Shown: in pieces, positions 17,901 to 25,650 of the stretch
How the letters are laid out: every line of letters begins with the position of its first letter
Position numbering within the stretch: position 1 is the first letter of the stretch
Assembly: GCA_020632575.1 (NCBI GenBank)
Contig: JACKFH010000008.1
Coordinates: 154,974 to 218,973 of the forward strand
Reading direction: 5' to 3'
DNA: 64,000 bases
Source: Candidatus Omnitrophota bacterium
GTDB taxonomy: Bacteria > Hinthialibacterota > Hinthialibacteria > OLB16
Notes under the pieces: generated by a model
Databases searched by the model: none
What the model was told of the DNA's origin: nothing
What the model saw: only the letters and a program-made list of their open reading frames with translations
Program-made: the position numbers and the translations under genes

Positions 17901-18615
17901 GATGGTGACCTCATCGACTTACAAGCAGTCCTCCAAAGTGACTCCGGAACTTGTGGAAAAGGACCCTTACAATGTCCTTCTTGCGAGGGGACCGCGATTC
18001 CGAGTGACCGCCGAAATGGTGCGGGATGTCGCGCTCGCGACCTCGGGCTTGCTGAATCGCGAGGTCGGCGGACCCTCTGTGTTCCCGCCACAGCCCGAGG
18101 GAGTGACTCAACTCGCCTATGGTGGCTGGAAATGGGAGGAGAGCGAGGGCGGGGATCGTTATCGCCGGGGGTTGTACACCTACCTCAAACGCGCGACACC
18201 CTACCCGGGGATGCTGGTGTTCGACTCCCCAGCCGCGGACACCTGTGTGGTCAAACGGCGGCGATCCAACACACCCCTCCAGGCGCTGACCCTTCTCAAT
18301 GACGAGGTGTACCTCGATGCGGCCCGGGCTTTTGGCCGTCGAATCGTTCGAGAGGCCACAGGGTCGGTTGAGGAGAAAGCGGCTTGGGCCTTCCAAACAG
18401 CGATGACCCGTCAGCCGAGCGAAGACGAGATCAACAAACTGGGGGACTACTACCGTTCGCAACTAGCGAAATTCAAAGAGGGAGTGGACCCAGCGACGAT
18501 CGCCTTTGCGGACCCTAAGGACGCTGTCCCCGGAGTCGAAACCGAGGAGGCCGCCGCCTGGACCATGGTGGCCAGGATCCTCTTAAACCTCGACGAGACG
18601 ATCACGAAGGAATAA
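14914..18615 (+). CDS. Planctomycete-type cytochrome c protein (PSCyt1-PSCyt2-PSD1)
   Basis: 1233 residues, Sec-exported (hydrophobic N-terminus ending near VVGAEK). PSCyt1 carries a heme motif CYSCHG near residue 52; PSCyt2 (DUF1549) runs from WPTNPIDYFVLHRL through a second CAQCHDHKYDP motif; PSD1 (DUF1553) spans from NRLTLAKWLVDKDNPL to NTPLQALTLLNDE. Between PSCyt2 and PSD1 lie two copies of a roughly 180-residue beta domain, each containing a (L/I)EVLPD(A/E) strand, a GPGR motif and an LSE(F/V) strand. These may be carbohydrate-binding modules. The ATG at 14914 is chosen because the signal starts there. The usual DUF1501 sulfatase-like partner gene is absent. The gene overlaps the convergent rhombosortase gene by 33 bases. 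Confidence 0.88.
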   Translation: MNRPLIFAGYFFVSIFLFLLPQPVVGAEKTLPPAIDRKVDYLSDVKPIFENNCYSCHGPSKQKSGFRLDARDSALRGGNYGTDILPGNSAESPLIHYVGGIQKDMVMPPSGDPLSNDDIAILRAWIDQGADWPESEAVASVTHESKTPGSDHWAFQKPVRHPLPGVEQKDWPTNPIDYFVLHRLEQEGMKPSEMADKRTLIRRVTLDLIGLPPTQTEVEEFLQDDSRFAYEKLVDRLLQSPHFGERWARLWLDSARYADTNGYEKDRPRSIWPYRDWVIDAFNQDMPFDQFTIEQIAGDMLPNADLSDKIATGFHRNTMVNEEGGIDVEEFRYHSLVDRVHTTSTTFLGLTIACAQCHDHKYDPISQKEYYQFLAFLNNADEPEMKVPDPETTAKREDLMNRIAKLESDLPNQFPPFEEGTEWTPLKPHRFASTGGATLARDQDGVMYAVGANPEKATYTLRASVGSEVIDQLRLEVLPDANLGGKGPGRTPHGNFVLSEFEVSVVPEGGRQIIPLEIAEASADFSQDGYDISASVDRDPNTGWGIAPKEGDLSQPRTAVFRLKDPLKFEHGANLTFRLVQNFGGSHTIQKFKLSAGKDFKLFYNPDLPVEEQRSQHLAAKFKQWADTESKKARKWTSLPPKELRSEHNVTLTVLEDDSVLASGDNPNRDTYTALFAPGADILTGIKIEVLPDESLPMDGPGRGMVLGTGTFMLSEVYLYALPKGATAGVEGTTIELKNASADFHQENRDPKLALDRVLDTGWAINGEVGKPHWLVLEASSPVSLEKGSQLKLVLSQHYIHQETIGRFRFSVTSEGEDLKANPWPADIESILAKSEEDRTSEEVNHLRQHYLSVAPELYEQQEKIARLEKQIPRYNTTLVMEERDQPRETHVHVRGEFLREGREVQPGVPSILHSLPKDAPKNRLTLAKWLVDKDNPLVGRVMMNRFWLTLFGRGLVTTPEDFGTRCDPPSHPELLDWLATEFVRVDWDMKDMLRLMVTSSTYKQSSKVTPELVEKDPYNVLLARGPRFRVTAEMVRDVALATSGLLNREVGGPSVFPPQPEGVTQLAYGGWKWEESEGGDRYRRGLYTYLKRATPYPGMLVFDSPAADTCVVKRRRSNTPLQALTLLNDEVYLDAARAFGRRIVREATGSVEEKAAWAFQTAMTRQPSEDEINKLGDYYRSQLAKFKEGVDPATIAFADPKDAVPGVETEEAAAWTMVARILLNLDETITKE

Positions 18616-19179
18616 GGGTCGCCATGGCAGAACGGCGATCAGGCCGGCGAGGCCACCCATGAGATGAGCGACCGGAACTGCCGAGTAATCCAAATTCGGG
18701 GTCGCGAATAGTGTCAATCCAGTGATTGCCTCGAACCCGATCTTGAAAACAAAACCTAATAAGAGAATCCAACCAACCCCCGCTGACAATCGATCCGACT
18801 CACTCAGCCTTTCGCGAATCCATAGGAGAACCAGGGTGACGAATAACCCGGAATCCACACCGGATAACCCCGCGTAGGCTTCCGGGCTTCCGGACAAAAA
18901 CCAAAGACCCAACGGGATCCCCGCCATGGCCACCATGCAACAGAGGATGAAGCGGAACCATTCTTCCTTTGGCCAAATGGCTAGCAGAACGAGAAAAGTT
19001 CCCCCTGACCAAAAGAGGTGGCTCACATTCCAGTGAACCCAATGGCAGGTCCCCCACCCCCACAAACTGGTTATGGAACCAGGATTGAAAGCCAGCGTAT
19101 CGCGAAAATGTGGAAGAAATCCTAGAAGACCAAAGAATACAGCCATCACGGCGATTGAAATTTTCGATGGGATTTTCAT
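18583..19179 (-). CDS. rrtA: Rhombosortase (rhomboid-family GlyGly-CTERM protease)
   Basis: 198-residue membrane protein with about six hydrophobic segments. It matches the rhombosortase branch of rhomboid proteases: TCHWVHWNVSH at 44-54, then GLSG at 104-107 with nucleophile Ser106, and VAHLMGG with catalytic His172. Rhombosortases cleave proteins bearing GlyGly-CTERM tails in the inner membrane. The gene directly upstream on the same strand encodes a protein with such a tail. The ATG at 19177-19179 has GAGAGGAG 8 bases upstream, better than a longer frame reaching 19224. A clear intrinsic terminator stands just before it, so expression depends on read-through or its own promoter. Confidence 0.85.
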   Translation of the reverse strand: MKIPSKISIAVMAVFFGLLGFLPHFRDTLAFNPGSITSLWGWGTCHWVHWNVSHLFWSGGTFLVLLAIWPKEEWFRFILCCMVAMAGIPLGLWFLSGSPEAYAGLSGVDSGLFVTLVLLWIRERLSESDRLSAGVGWILLLGFVFKIGFEAITGLTLFATPNLDYSAVPVAHLMGGLAGLIAVLPWRPLFLRDRLVEV

Positions 19180-19197
19180 AGTCGATGCTCCTCTCTG

Positions 19198-19244
19198 AAA
19201 AAAAGAGCGGGCGGGGTTGCCCAAGTTTTAGACAACCCCGCCCG
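19198..19244 (-). terminator. Intrinsic terminator between VIT/VWA gene and rhombosortase gene
   Basis: On the minus strand CGGGCGGGGTTG pairs perfectly with CAACCCCGCCCG (12 bp, 13-base loop), followed by CTC and seven T. It starts 11 bases after the stop of the VIT/VWA gene and ends 18 bases before the rhombosortase start, so it probably sets a lower level of protease than of substrate. Confidence 0.88.
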
Positions 19245-19255
19245 ATGTTTGTCCC

Positions 19256-21370
19256 TTAGGATTTCTTTCTGCGAAGCAATGTGTATCCACCAAAACCGAC
19301 AATCGCCAGACCGGTCACCGGATCGATCGCCCCGCCGCCTCTGCTGGAAGAGGAGCGGACCGGCAAGTCCAGATTGAAACTGGAACCCGCGCTGTTATCG
19401 GAGGGGCGCTGCACAACAGGGCGAGGCGCATCCGGCTTCGAGGCCTGAGGCGAAACAACCGCCGGATTCTGGGGCGAAGCTTTTGCGAGCTTGGAGTTCT
19501 CCTGAAGTGGGCCGATCCCATCGAGAGAAGCCTCGCGAATGCGGTCGAGTTCATCTCTCAGCCTGGCCTGCGCGGTGCGGTCCCGTTCGATCTTCAGGGC
19601 ATTGTCCCGTGCAATCTTCCACCGTTGGTATTCGCTCTCGTTCTCCAAGACCAGAAAGGAAGTGTACTCGGTGGCGATCGAATACCCCTCTCCAAGCCGA
19701 ACGATTTCATCGATCACCGTGGCCCTCGAGCCCGTCGTATCCGCCACTTCGAGAAGGTCCTGTACTCGATGCCACGCCCACATCCGCTCGATCTCGGGGT
19801 TGCGTTGGTCGTTGTCCGGCGCCTGCATGTCCGCCTCTTGGTTGAATTCATAACCATTGAGGTTCCCTTCGATTCGAACTTTAAGCGGTCCGGGATTCCG
19901 ATATCTCCCGTAGATCCGGATTGGAGTCCCGTGATAGAGGTTCGGGAGTTTTTCAGGGAGCACATCGTAAACATCACCGCCTTCGAAACGCGCCACCAGA
20001 TCCGTGGCGACAGGTTTGGTGAGCTTCCGACGAAAGGCTTTTGCCTGACGCTCGAAATCGTCGCCTCGAGAGATCAGCGCCGCCAAGCCGCCCGATTCTT
20101 TTGCCATCTGTTCCAGGAGCGGACGGTTCACATCGTTCCCCACTCCGATACAAAACACTTTGGTGTTTTGGGGGCGTTGGGAGATGAGCCGAATGAGCTC
20201 CCCACGATCCTTCTGCTCGGTCAGCCCGTCGCTGAGGACGATCACATTCAGCGGGCGGTCCCCCTCCGTGTCGGCGTATCGGTACGCCGCGTTCATCGCC
20301 GGTTGTAGCAGCGTTCCACCCTTGGCTTGTTGGCTTCCCAGGAATTGGGTCGCCCGTCCGAGCGTCTCCTCAGTCACCGTTTGAAGGCTGTTGAACAGGG
20401 TCACCGGTTGAACATTGAACGCGAGGAGTTCAAATCGGTCCTGCTCCCCAAGCGCCTCCACAAACGCGCCCACCGCCTCCGCCGAGGTCTGGAGTTTCAG
20501 GTCGTTCTGCATGCTGCCCGAAATGTCGAGGACAAACACATAATCCATGCCCGAATCCATCGATTCGAGTTCCTCGCCCGGTGTCAGGGTGAGCGTGAAG
20601 TATCCGTCCTCACGTCCTCTTTTCGAGGTTAGGAGATCGAACCCGGTTTGCGGACGCGAGACCTGGTAGGCCAGCACGACATCCCTCGCCAGGGTCCCCT
20701 CCGTCATCTCGAGGCTTGCCTCATAGAGGGTTTCGTCGTGGTTTGTGAAAACGAATTCGTTCGGGTGCGAGGGGCTTTCCATTTGGACTATGGGAACCTC
20801 CGATTTCACCCGAAACTGGATGGCGAATTTCTCCGTAATCCGCGCGTCCACATTGGGTTGCGAGACAGTCGCCAGGGGATAGACATAGGTTGTCCAATCG
20901 AAATCGGTGTCGAGTTCCTGGTAATACTCGATTCGGACCCGCTGTTCGGCGTTCGGACCAATCGGAAAGATCCGCATCTCAAAGGTCTTATAGTCCTTCT
21001 GTTCTAACAAACCGGGGTCCCGGCGCTGTTGCTTGTAACTGTTGTAGATCTCACGGGCCCTTTCCTTTTCGACCACCTCGCCGACCATCTCCGTGCCCCC
21101 GATCCACATGCTGAAATTCGAAACCGAGGCGCCGGGGGGAACCGGGAAGGTATAAAGGGCCTCGACTTGGCGGTTTTCCGTGTTCCGAAAGACCTGGTCC
21201 ACCTTGGTAACCGCCACTCCATTGTTGACCGTTACTTCGACCGAATGTTCCGTGATTTCCAACACGCCTCCGAAACCTCCGTCGGCCACCAATAACCCCG
21301 CGCAATGACCCGGAATGGAAAACCCGGTCAGAAGCGCGATCCAGACTGCTAGTCGTTTGAAAGTTGTCAT
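19256..21370 (-). CDS. VIT and von Willebrand A domain protein with GlyGly-CTERM-like tail
   Basis: 704 residues, Sec signal peptide (VWIALLTGFSIPGHCAG). The VIT domain spans about residues 30-160 (VEALYTFPVPPGASV, EKERAREIYNSYKQQ). The VWA domain spans about 270-450 with a metal-site motif DISGSMQ, a TLLQPAM threonine loop and VIVLSDGL. A Glu/Arg-rich helical part follows. The C-terminus is a tripartite sorting signal: Ser/Gly-rich linker, GGG at 678-680, a hydrophobic stretch (GLAIVGFGGYTLL) and the basic end RRKKS. That matches the GlyGly-CTERM type cleaved by rhombosortase, whose gene is next. AGGAGGAG precedes the ATG. Likely a surface-associated, metal-dependent binding protein. Confidence 0.88.
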   Translation of the reverse strand: MTTFKRLAVWIALLTGFSIPGHCAGLLVADGGFGGVLEITEHSVEVTVNNGVAVTKVDQVFRNTENRQVEALYTFPVPPGASVSNFSMWIGGTEMVGEVVEKERAREIYNSYKQQRRDPGLLEQKDYKTFEMRIFPIGPNAEQRVRIEYYQELDTDFDWTTYVYPLATVSQPNVDARITEKFAIQFRVKSEVPIVQMESPSHPNEFVFTNHDETLYEASLEMTEGTLARDVVLAYQVSRPQTGFDLLTSKRGREDGYFTLTLTPGEELESMDSGMDYVFVLDISGSMQNDLKLQTSAEAVGAFVEALGEQDRFELLAFNVQPVTLFNSLQTVTEETLGRATQFLGSQQAKGGTLLQPAMNAAYRYADTEGDRPLNVIVLSDGLTEQKDRGELIRLISQRPQNTKVFCIGVGNDVNRPLLEQMAKESGGLAALISRGDDFERQAKAFRRKLTKPVATDLVARFEGGDVYDVLPEKLPNLYHGTPIRIYGRYRNPGPLKVRIEGNLNGYEFNQEADMQAPDNDQRNPEIERMWAWHRVQDLLEVADTTGSRATVIDEIVRLGEGYSIATEYTSFLVLENESEYQRWKIARDNALKIERDRTAQARLRDELDRIREASLDGIGPLQENSKLAKASPQNPAVVSPQASKPDAPRPVVQRPSDNSAGSSFNLDLPVRSSSSRGGGAIDPVTGLAIVGFGGYTLLRRKKS

Positions 21371-21784
21371 TATTGTCTCCTCCTAATCCAAAGCCCGATC
21401 GGGCGTTGCAGGGTGGTAAAGCAGACACCTTGCCAACCCCTTATTGTGTGCGCAACCACAGTAAAATCAGAGGATTACAGGATTGGATTAACCGGAAATT
21501 CTTCGTCCAGCCGAAATCCAACCGACATGAAATGCCGTTGCCAGCGACTTATTCTGAATATCCAGGAGCCTGGAAAGTCTTGGGAGAATGGTGAAAACAC
21601 CACCAGGTCAGAGCGCCAACCGGCCCGAGGGGATTCCACCGAATTGAAGGGACTCTTTCCTGTGAAATCCGCTCCCAATCGCCCACCCCTCCCGTCGAAC
21701 CGTCACCCTCTTTATACTCCCCGGTCGTTCGACTCATGGAGGCGGGGGAGGTGCAAGTTCATCTCTCTGCGTTAGAATAGAAAC
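21371..21784. other. Intergenic region between divergent VIT/VWA and tat genes
   Basis: 414 bases with no convincing gene. Open frames here are short, lack ribosome sites and have no recognisable domains. A perfect 12-bp palindrome GCCCGATCGGGC sits at 21393-21404, just beyond the ribosome site of the VIT/VWA gene, and a -10-like TATACT sits at 21713-21718 ahead of tatA. Both promoters must lie in this stretch. Confidence 0.5.
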
Positions 21785-22243
21785 ATGAACATTTTCAATC
21801 TTGGACCTTTGGAACTCGCCATCATCGCGATTGTGGCGTTGGTTGTGGTGGGACCCCGTCAACTACCCGAACTCGGTCGGATGGTCGGGCGATGGATGAA
21901 AAGTTTTCGGGAGGCGTCGGATGAGATGAAACGAAGCCTCTACATGGAGGACGATTTCCGTCGGCAGCCACCGCCGAAGCCGCGCCCCTCCCTTCAGCAC
22001 CAGCCTGCGACCGATGACGAGCCGGCTCACCTAACCGATCAAGGCTCGAATCAGGGGAGATACGACGCTGAGGATCTGGATCCGGAACCCACCGAGGTCG
22101 ATCCCGACCAGGAGCGTGTCGAAACCGAAAAGATGTTCGAATCCGAGGATTCCCCCGAAGCGTCGCAAGCCAATGGCGAACCCGCGGAGGAAGTGAAACG
22201 ATCGTACGAAGAGATCGACTACGACCGTGAGGGCGCCGATTGA
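21785..22243 (+). CDS. Twin-arginine translocase subunit TatA/TatB
   Basis: 152 residues. Residues 1-25 form a short transmembrane helix (LELAIIAIVALVVVGP) followed by the hallmark VVGPRQLPELGRMVGRWMKSF amphipathic helix. The long acidic, Pro/Gln-rich tail (residues about 60-152) is TatB-like in length but low-complexity. It forms the receptor/pore part of the Tat system with TatC, encoded in the overlapping next gene. The sulfatase at 5.9 kb and the ceramidase-like protein at 54.7 kb are likely substrates. Confidence 0.9.
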   Translation: MNIFNLGPLELAIIAIVALVVVGPRQLPELGRMVGRWMKSFREASDEMKRSLYMEDDFRRQPPPKPRPSLQHQPATDDEPAHLTDQGSNQGRYDAEDLDPEPTEVDPDQERVETEKMFESEDSPEASQANGEPAEEVKRSYEEIDYDREGAD

Positions 22244-23082
22244 TGAGTGAAGAAAAAGAGATGTCCTTTATGGAACATCTCGAGGAACTCCGCGATCGAA
22301 TTCTCAGAGCGGTCTATGGCATTGTTCCGGCCATGGTGATTTGTTTCATCTTTGCCCGCGATCTGCTTGAGCTGATTACCAACCATGCGCGAAGTCTGAA
22401 TGTCCCTTTCAAGACTCAGGGCATTCCACTTCGGATCGGTTTCAATCCGGTGCAAGGGGTCTATTTCGACATACCGATTTCCTCCACTGAGGGCGACACG
22501 ATCTTGCAGGCCCTTTCGCCGATCGAAATCCCGATTTGCTACATGAAGGTCGCCTTTGTCGCGGCGATCTTCGTCGCGTTCCCCTGGATCATGTATCAGG
22601 CCTGGGCCTTCATCGAACCGGGTCTTAAACCCAACGAAAAGAAGTATATCGGGCCGTTCCTGATTGTCTCCTGGTCCTTCTTTATTTTCGGCGGGCTGTT
22701 CGCCTACTTCGGGATGCTGACCGTGGCGGTTAAGTTGCTGGCGAATTTCGGAGCCGGCATCGCGGTCAACGCATGGTCGCTTTCAAATTATGTGAGTTTC
22801 GTTTTGCGGATGTTGCTCGTATTCGGCATCGTGTTTCAGATGCCGGTGGTCTCCGCCTTGCTGTCGATGCTGGGCATTTTGGATCCAGAGTTTCTCGCCA
22901 AGTACCGTCGGCATTCCATCCTCGGCATCACCATCGCCGCGGCCATTCTCACCCCGCCCGATCCAGTCACTCTGGTCATCATGGCGATCCCGCTTTATGG
23001 GTTGTTCGAACTTTCAATCGTGGTTGCGCGGTTCTTCAAAAGGAAACCGGGGGTCGAGCTGACGCCTGTCAAGAAGGCTTGA
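22243..23082 (+). CDS. tatC: Twin-arginine translocase subunit TatC
   Basis: 279 residues, six membrane segments. The cytosolic N-terminal signature MSFMEHLEELRDRIL is intact, and the Pro-containing loops typical of TatC follow (LSPIEIP, FAYFGM, FVLRMLLVFGIVFQMPVV, AILTPPDP). The protein binds twin-arginine signal peptides. The ATG overlaps the upstream stop codon by one base (TGATG), which implies coupled translation with tatA/B; a TTG three bases earlier is less likely. It ends only four bases from the convergent menC-like gene. Confidence 0.95.
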   Translation: MSEEKEMSFMEHLEELRDRILRAVYGIVPAMVICFIFARDLLELITNHARSLNVPFKTQGIPLRIGFNPVQGVYFDIPISSTEGDTILQALSPIEIPICYMKVAFVAAIFVAFPWIMYQAWAFIEPGLKPNEKKYIGPFLIVSWSFFIFGGLFAYFGMLTVAVKLLANFGAGIAVNAWSLSNYVSFVLRMLLVFGIVFQMPVVSALLSMLGILDPEFLAKYRRHSILGITIAAAILTPPDPVTLVIMAIPLYGLFELSIVVARFFKRKPGVELTPVKKA

Positions 23083-23086
23083 TCGC

Positions 23087-24172
23087 CTAAGCCATTCGCC
23101 ACCTTTCTACTCTCTCTTCATCCACCATAGGTCTTTTTGTGTGCTCCGGTGGCAATTGAATCATGCCCCCCTTCACTTCAATGGGAGGTTCAACAATGTC
23201 TTCCTGAAACCACCGTGCGCTCGATTCGACGTCGGTGGGGTAAAGGCAATTGGGGAGGGTCGCCATATAGAGAGCGTGAAGAGAGGCGATTCCAAGTTCC
23301 GGCATGGTCCCCATCCAGTTCGCGATTCCCTCTTGGGCGCAGAGGTCATGAATCGCTTTGGCCGCAGAAAGTCCACCCACTCTTTGGATCTTGATGTTCA
23401 CGATCCGGCAGGAACCAAGTTCGATTGCCTTCCTCACCCTCGCTGGGGATTCCGCCGACTCATCGAGGCAGATCGGCGTGCCGATCCGAGATTGTAGATC
23501 GGCATGGCCCTTCAGGTCCTCGGCTGCCAGGGGTTGCTCAATCATCATCAGGTCGAACTCATCCAACGCCTCAAGCAATGAAAAGTGCTCGCGGCGGTAC
23601 GCCGCGTTGGCGTCCACCATCAGTGGAAGGGTAGGGAACTCCGATCGAATCGCTTTCAGGGGTTCGACATCCCAGCCCGGTTCGATCTTGATCTTCAACC
23701 GTTTGTAACCCTCCATAAGGTAATGGTGGCAGCGTTCCACCAGCTTCTCGATGGTGGGATAAATCCCGACCGCCAATCCGGACTCGATCGGTTTTGTCTC
23801 ACCGCCGAATTCATCGGAAAACGAACGGCCTTCCCTTTGAAGTCGGAAATCCCAAAGGGCTCCCTCGAACCCAGCCCAGGCAAATCGGTTCCCCTCGGAA
23901 TCTTGGAGTTGCTCGGAAACGAACGCGGGGCCGGGATGTCCAGCCGATTCCCACCGAGGAATAGCCTCCTCCCGCAGGAAGGCCAGAGTCGATTCGGGGG
24001 TGTCAATCGAATAGAAAGCCCCCGACATCGGGGAAGCTTCTCCCCAAGCGATAAGGCCATCGTCCTCGATGCGCACTAGGATCGATTCCTTCGTATCGAC
24101 CGACCCGGAACTGATCCGAAAGGGTTCGGTCATCGGGACTCGGATAGGTATCAGTTCGACTTTCGGGGGCAC
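23087..24172 (-). CDS. o-Succinylbenzoate synthase / N-succinylamino acid racemase-like enolase
   Basis: 361 residues, enolase superfamily, muconate-lactonising subgroup. All catalytic positions are visible: KIKIEPG (KxK) near 160, metal ligands in MVDANAAY, IEQPLA and CLDESAE, and the second-side lysine in IVNIKIQRVGG. A capping-domain motif GSVDTKES lies near residues 23-30. The sequence is closest to MenC-type o-succinylbenzoate synthases (menaquinone pathway), which cannot be told apart by eye from N-acylamino acid or dipeptide racemases. No other men gene is in the window. Start is GTG with AGGAG 7 bases upstream. Confidence 0.82.
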   Translation of the reverse strand: MPPKVELIPIRVPMTEPFRISSGSVDTKESILVRIEDDGLIAWGEASPMSGAFYSIDTPESTLAFLREEAIPRWESAGHPGPAFVSEQLQDSEGNRFAWAGFEGALWDFRLQREGRSFSDEFGGETKPIESGLAVGIYPTIEKLVERCHHYLMEGYKRLKIKIEPGWDVEPLKAIRSEFPTLPLMVDANAAYRREHFSLLEALDEFDLMMIEQPLAAEDLKGHADLQSRIGTPICLDESAESPARVRKAIELGSCRIVNIKIQRVGGLSAAKAIHDLCAQEGIANWMGTMPELGIASLHALYMATLPNCLYPTDVESSARWFQEDIVEPPIEVKGGMIQLPPEHTKRPMVDEERVERWRMA

Positions 24173-24233
24173 TCATTGACTCCTGAACCGGTTAAGGGCA
24201 ACCTTTTTCCCACTTAGTGTGGAGGACCAAATC

Positions 24234-25376
24234 ATGATCGCATTGATTGTCATCTTATGTCTTGTTGGAATCGTTGCCCAGAACTCCGCCACCGCGGAAA
24301 CCCTGAAGGTCGAAAACGCGAAAGACGTCGTGGTGTACAAAGAGGATGGCCGTTTCGGCGGCTGGCCGGCCAACCATGGAATGTGGCATTGGGGGGATGA
24401 GGTTTTGGTTGGATTCAGCCGGGGCTATTACAAGAACCTCGGCGAGCGGCATCACATCGACCGAGACAAACCCGAACAACATTGGCTGGCTCGCAGTCTC
24501 GATGGCGGAAAGACCTGGAAGACCGAGGACCCGCAAGAGAAGGGGATGTTGATCCCTCAAGGGGACGCGCTCCATGGAACGGAACTCCCGGAGATGAAGC
24601 CGGTCCCGGCCAAGGATTGCCCAGGCGGCATCGACTTCACCAACCCCGATTTCGCGATGACCCTGCGCATGTCCAGCGCCGATACGGGGGAGTCTCGTTT
24701 TTATTACTCCTACGACCGAGGGCACACCTGGGAAGGCCCCTTCAAACTCCCGTTGTTCGGACAGAAAGGGATCATGGCTCGCACCGATTATATCGTGAAC
24801 GGAAAACACGATTGCATGATCTTTCTCACCGCGGCCAAGGAGAACAACGAGGAGGGGCGCGTTCTCTGCGCTCGAACCCAAGATGGCGGCAAGACCTGGA
24901 AGATGCTCTCCTTCATCGGCCCCGAACCCGAGGGGTTTTCGATCATGCCCTCCACAGTGCGGTTGTCCGACACCAAACTGATTTGCACCACTCGACGTCG
25001 CGAGGGGGATAATCGTTGGATCGACGGATATGTCTCCGAGGACAACGGCGAGACTTGGGAATACATCGGCAAGCCGGTCAAGGATTGCGGCATCGGGAAT
25101 CCGCCCGCGATGATTCAACTCCAGGATGGCCGTCTCTGTCTGACCTATGGTTTCCGCCAGGAGCCCTGGGAGATGCGCGCGGTCTTCTCCTCGGATGAAG
25201 GCAAGACCTGGACAGAGCCCTACACCATTCGAACCGGCGGAGGAACTCGCGACCTCGGATATCCCCGCACCGTGCAATTGCCGGACGGTAAAATTCTCAC
25301 CGCTTACTATTGGTGCGACCAGCCGGATACGGAACGTTATATCGCCGCGACCATTTGGGAGGCCCCCGCTCCGTAA
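24234..25376 (+). CDS. Secreted sialidase-family protein (Asp-box propeller)
   Basis: 380 residues with a Sec signal (IALIVILCLVGIVAQNSATA). Five Asp-box repeats of the S-x-D-x-G-x-T-W type are visible: SLDGGKTW, SYDRGHTW, TQDGGKTW, SEDNGETW and SSDEGKTW, spread as in six-bladed sialidase propellers. Arginines in TRRREGD and GYPRTV could be part of an active-site triad, but the whole catalytic set is not secured, so it might act on a non-sialic glycan. The ATG at 24234 with GGAGG 8 bases upstream is preferred to a GTG at 24219. Sialate O-acetylesterases lie at 61-64 kb. Confidence 0.82.
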   Translation: MIALIVILCLVGIVAQNSATAETLKVENAKDVVVYKEDGRFGGWPANHGMWHWGDEVLVGFSRGYYKNLGERHHIDRDKPEQHWLARSLDGGKTWKTEDPQEKGMLIPQGDALHGTELPEMKPVPAKDCPGGIDFTNPDFAMTLRMSSADTGESRFYYSYDRGHTWEGPFKLPLFGQKGIMARTDYIVNGKHDCMIFLTAAKENNEEGRVLCARTQDGGKTWKMLSFIGPEPEGFSIMPSTVRLSDTKLICTTRRREGDNRWIDGYVSEDNGETWEYIGKPVKDCGIGNPPAMIQLQDGRLCLTYGFRQEPWEMRAVFSSDEGKTWTEPYTIRTGGGTRDLGYPRTVQLPDGKILTAYYWCDQPDTERYIAATIWEAPAP

Positions 25377-25408
25377 TCGGTCCACTGTGCAAACATTAGC
25401 CCGCCGCA

Positions 25409-25478
25409 CCACGGGAGCGGTATCAACTCACCACACCGTGGGAGCGGCATCACCTAATCAAGCCGTGGGAGCGGCATC
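25409..25478. repeat. Three tandem 27-bp units, repeat family B
   Basis: The 16-bp core CC(A/G)(C/T)GGGAGCGG(C/T)ATC starts at 25409, 25436 and 25463, an exact 27-bp period with three different 11-base spacers. The last unit continues into CTGCCGCGAAG and matches the family member at 13851-13917. Only three units and no cas gene: not a CRISPR array. Confidence 0.75.
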
Positions 25479-25524
25479 CTGCCGCGAAGGGAGTCCGCAC
25501 CCTCGCGGTGAGGACTTTGTCCGT

Positions 25525-25601
25525 GTAGCGACATGGTTTTAACCTGTCGCGGAGGTTGCTTGATCGATCACAGTCCGCAACGGGTTGAAACCCGTCGCTA
25601 C
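25525..25601. repeat. 77-bp inverted repeat, family C (GTAGCGAC...CGCGGA arms)
   Basis: About 28-bp arms, GTAGCGACATGGTTTTAACC at the left and its near inverse ending CCCGTCGCTAC at the right, separated by about 21 bases. A half copy of the right arm lies at 27207-27234. Confidence 0.75.
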
Positions 25602-25650
25602 GCAAACAAAACCGGCGCCACAAGGGCGCGGGTTTGAGGAGAGAGTTCTT

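Noticed and set aside
21413..21775. Open frame in the gap before the tat genes
   Set aside because: Ser/Arg-rich low-quality sequence without a start site or similarity; the stretch should contain promoters.
25409..25478. CRISPR-like array of 16-bp repeats
   Set aside because: Only three units, 11-base spacers, no cas genes, and the core also occurs as inverted pairs elsewhere.
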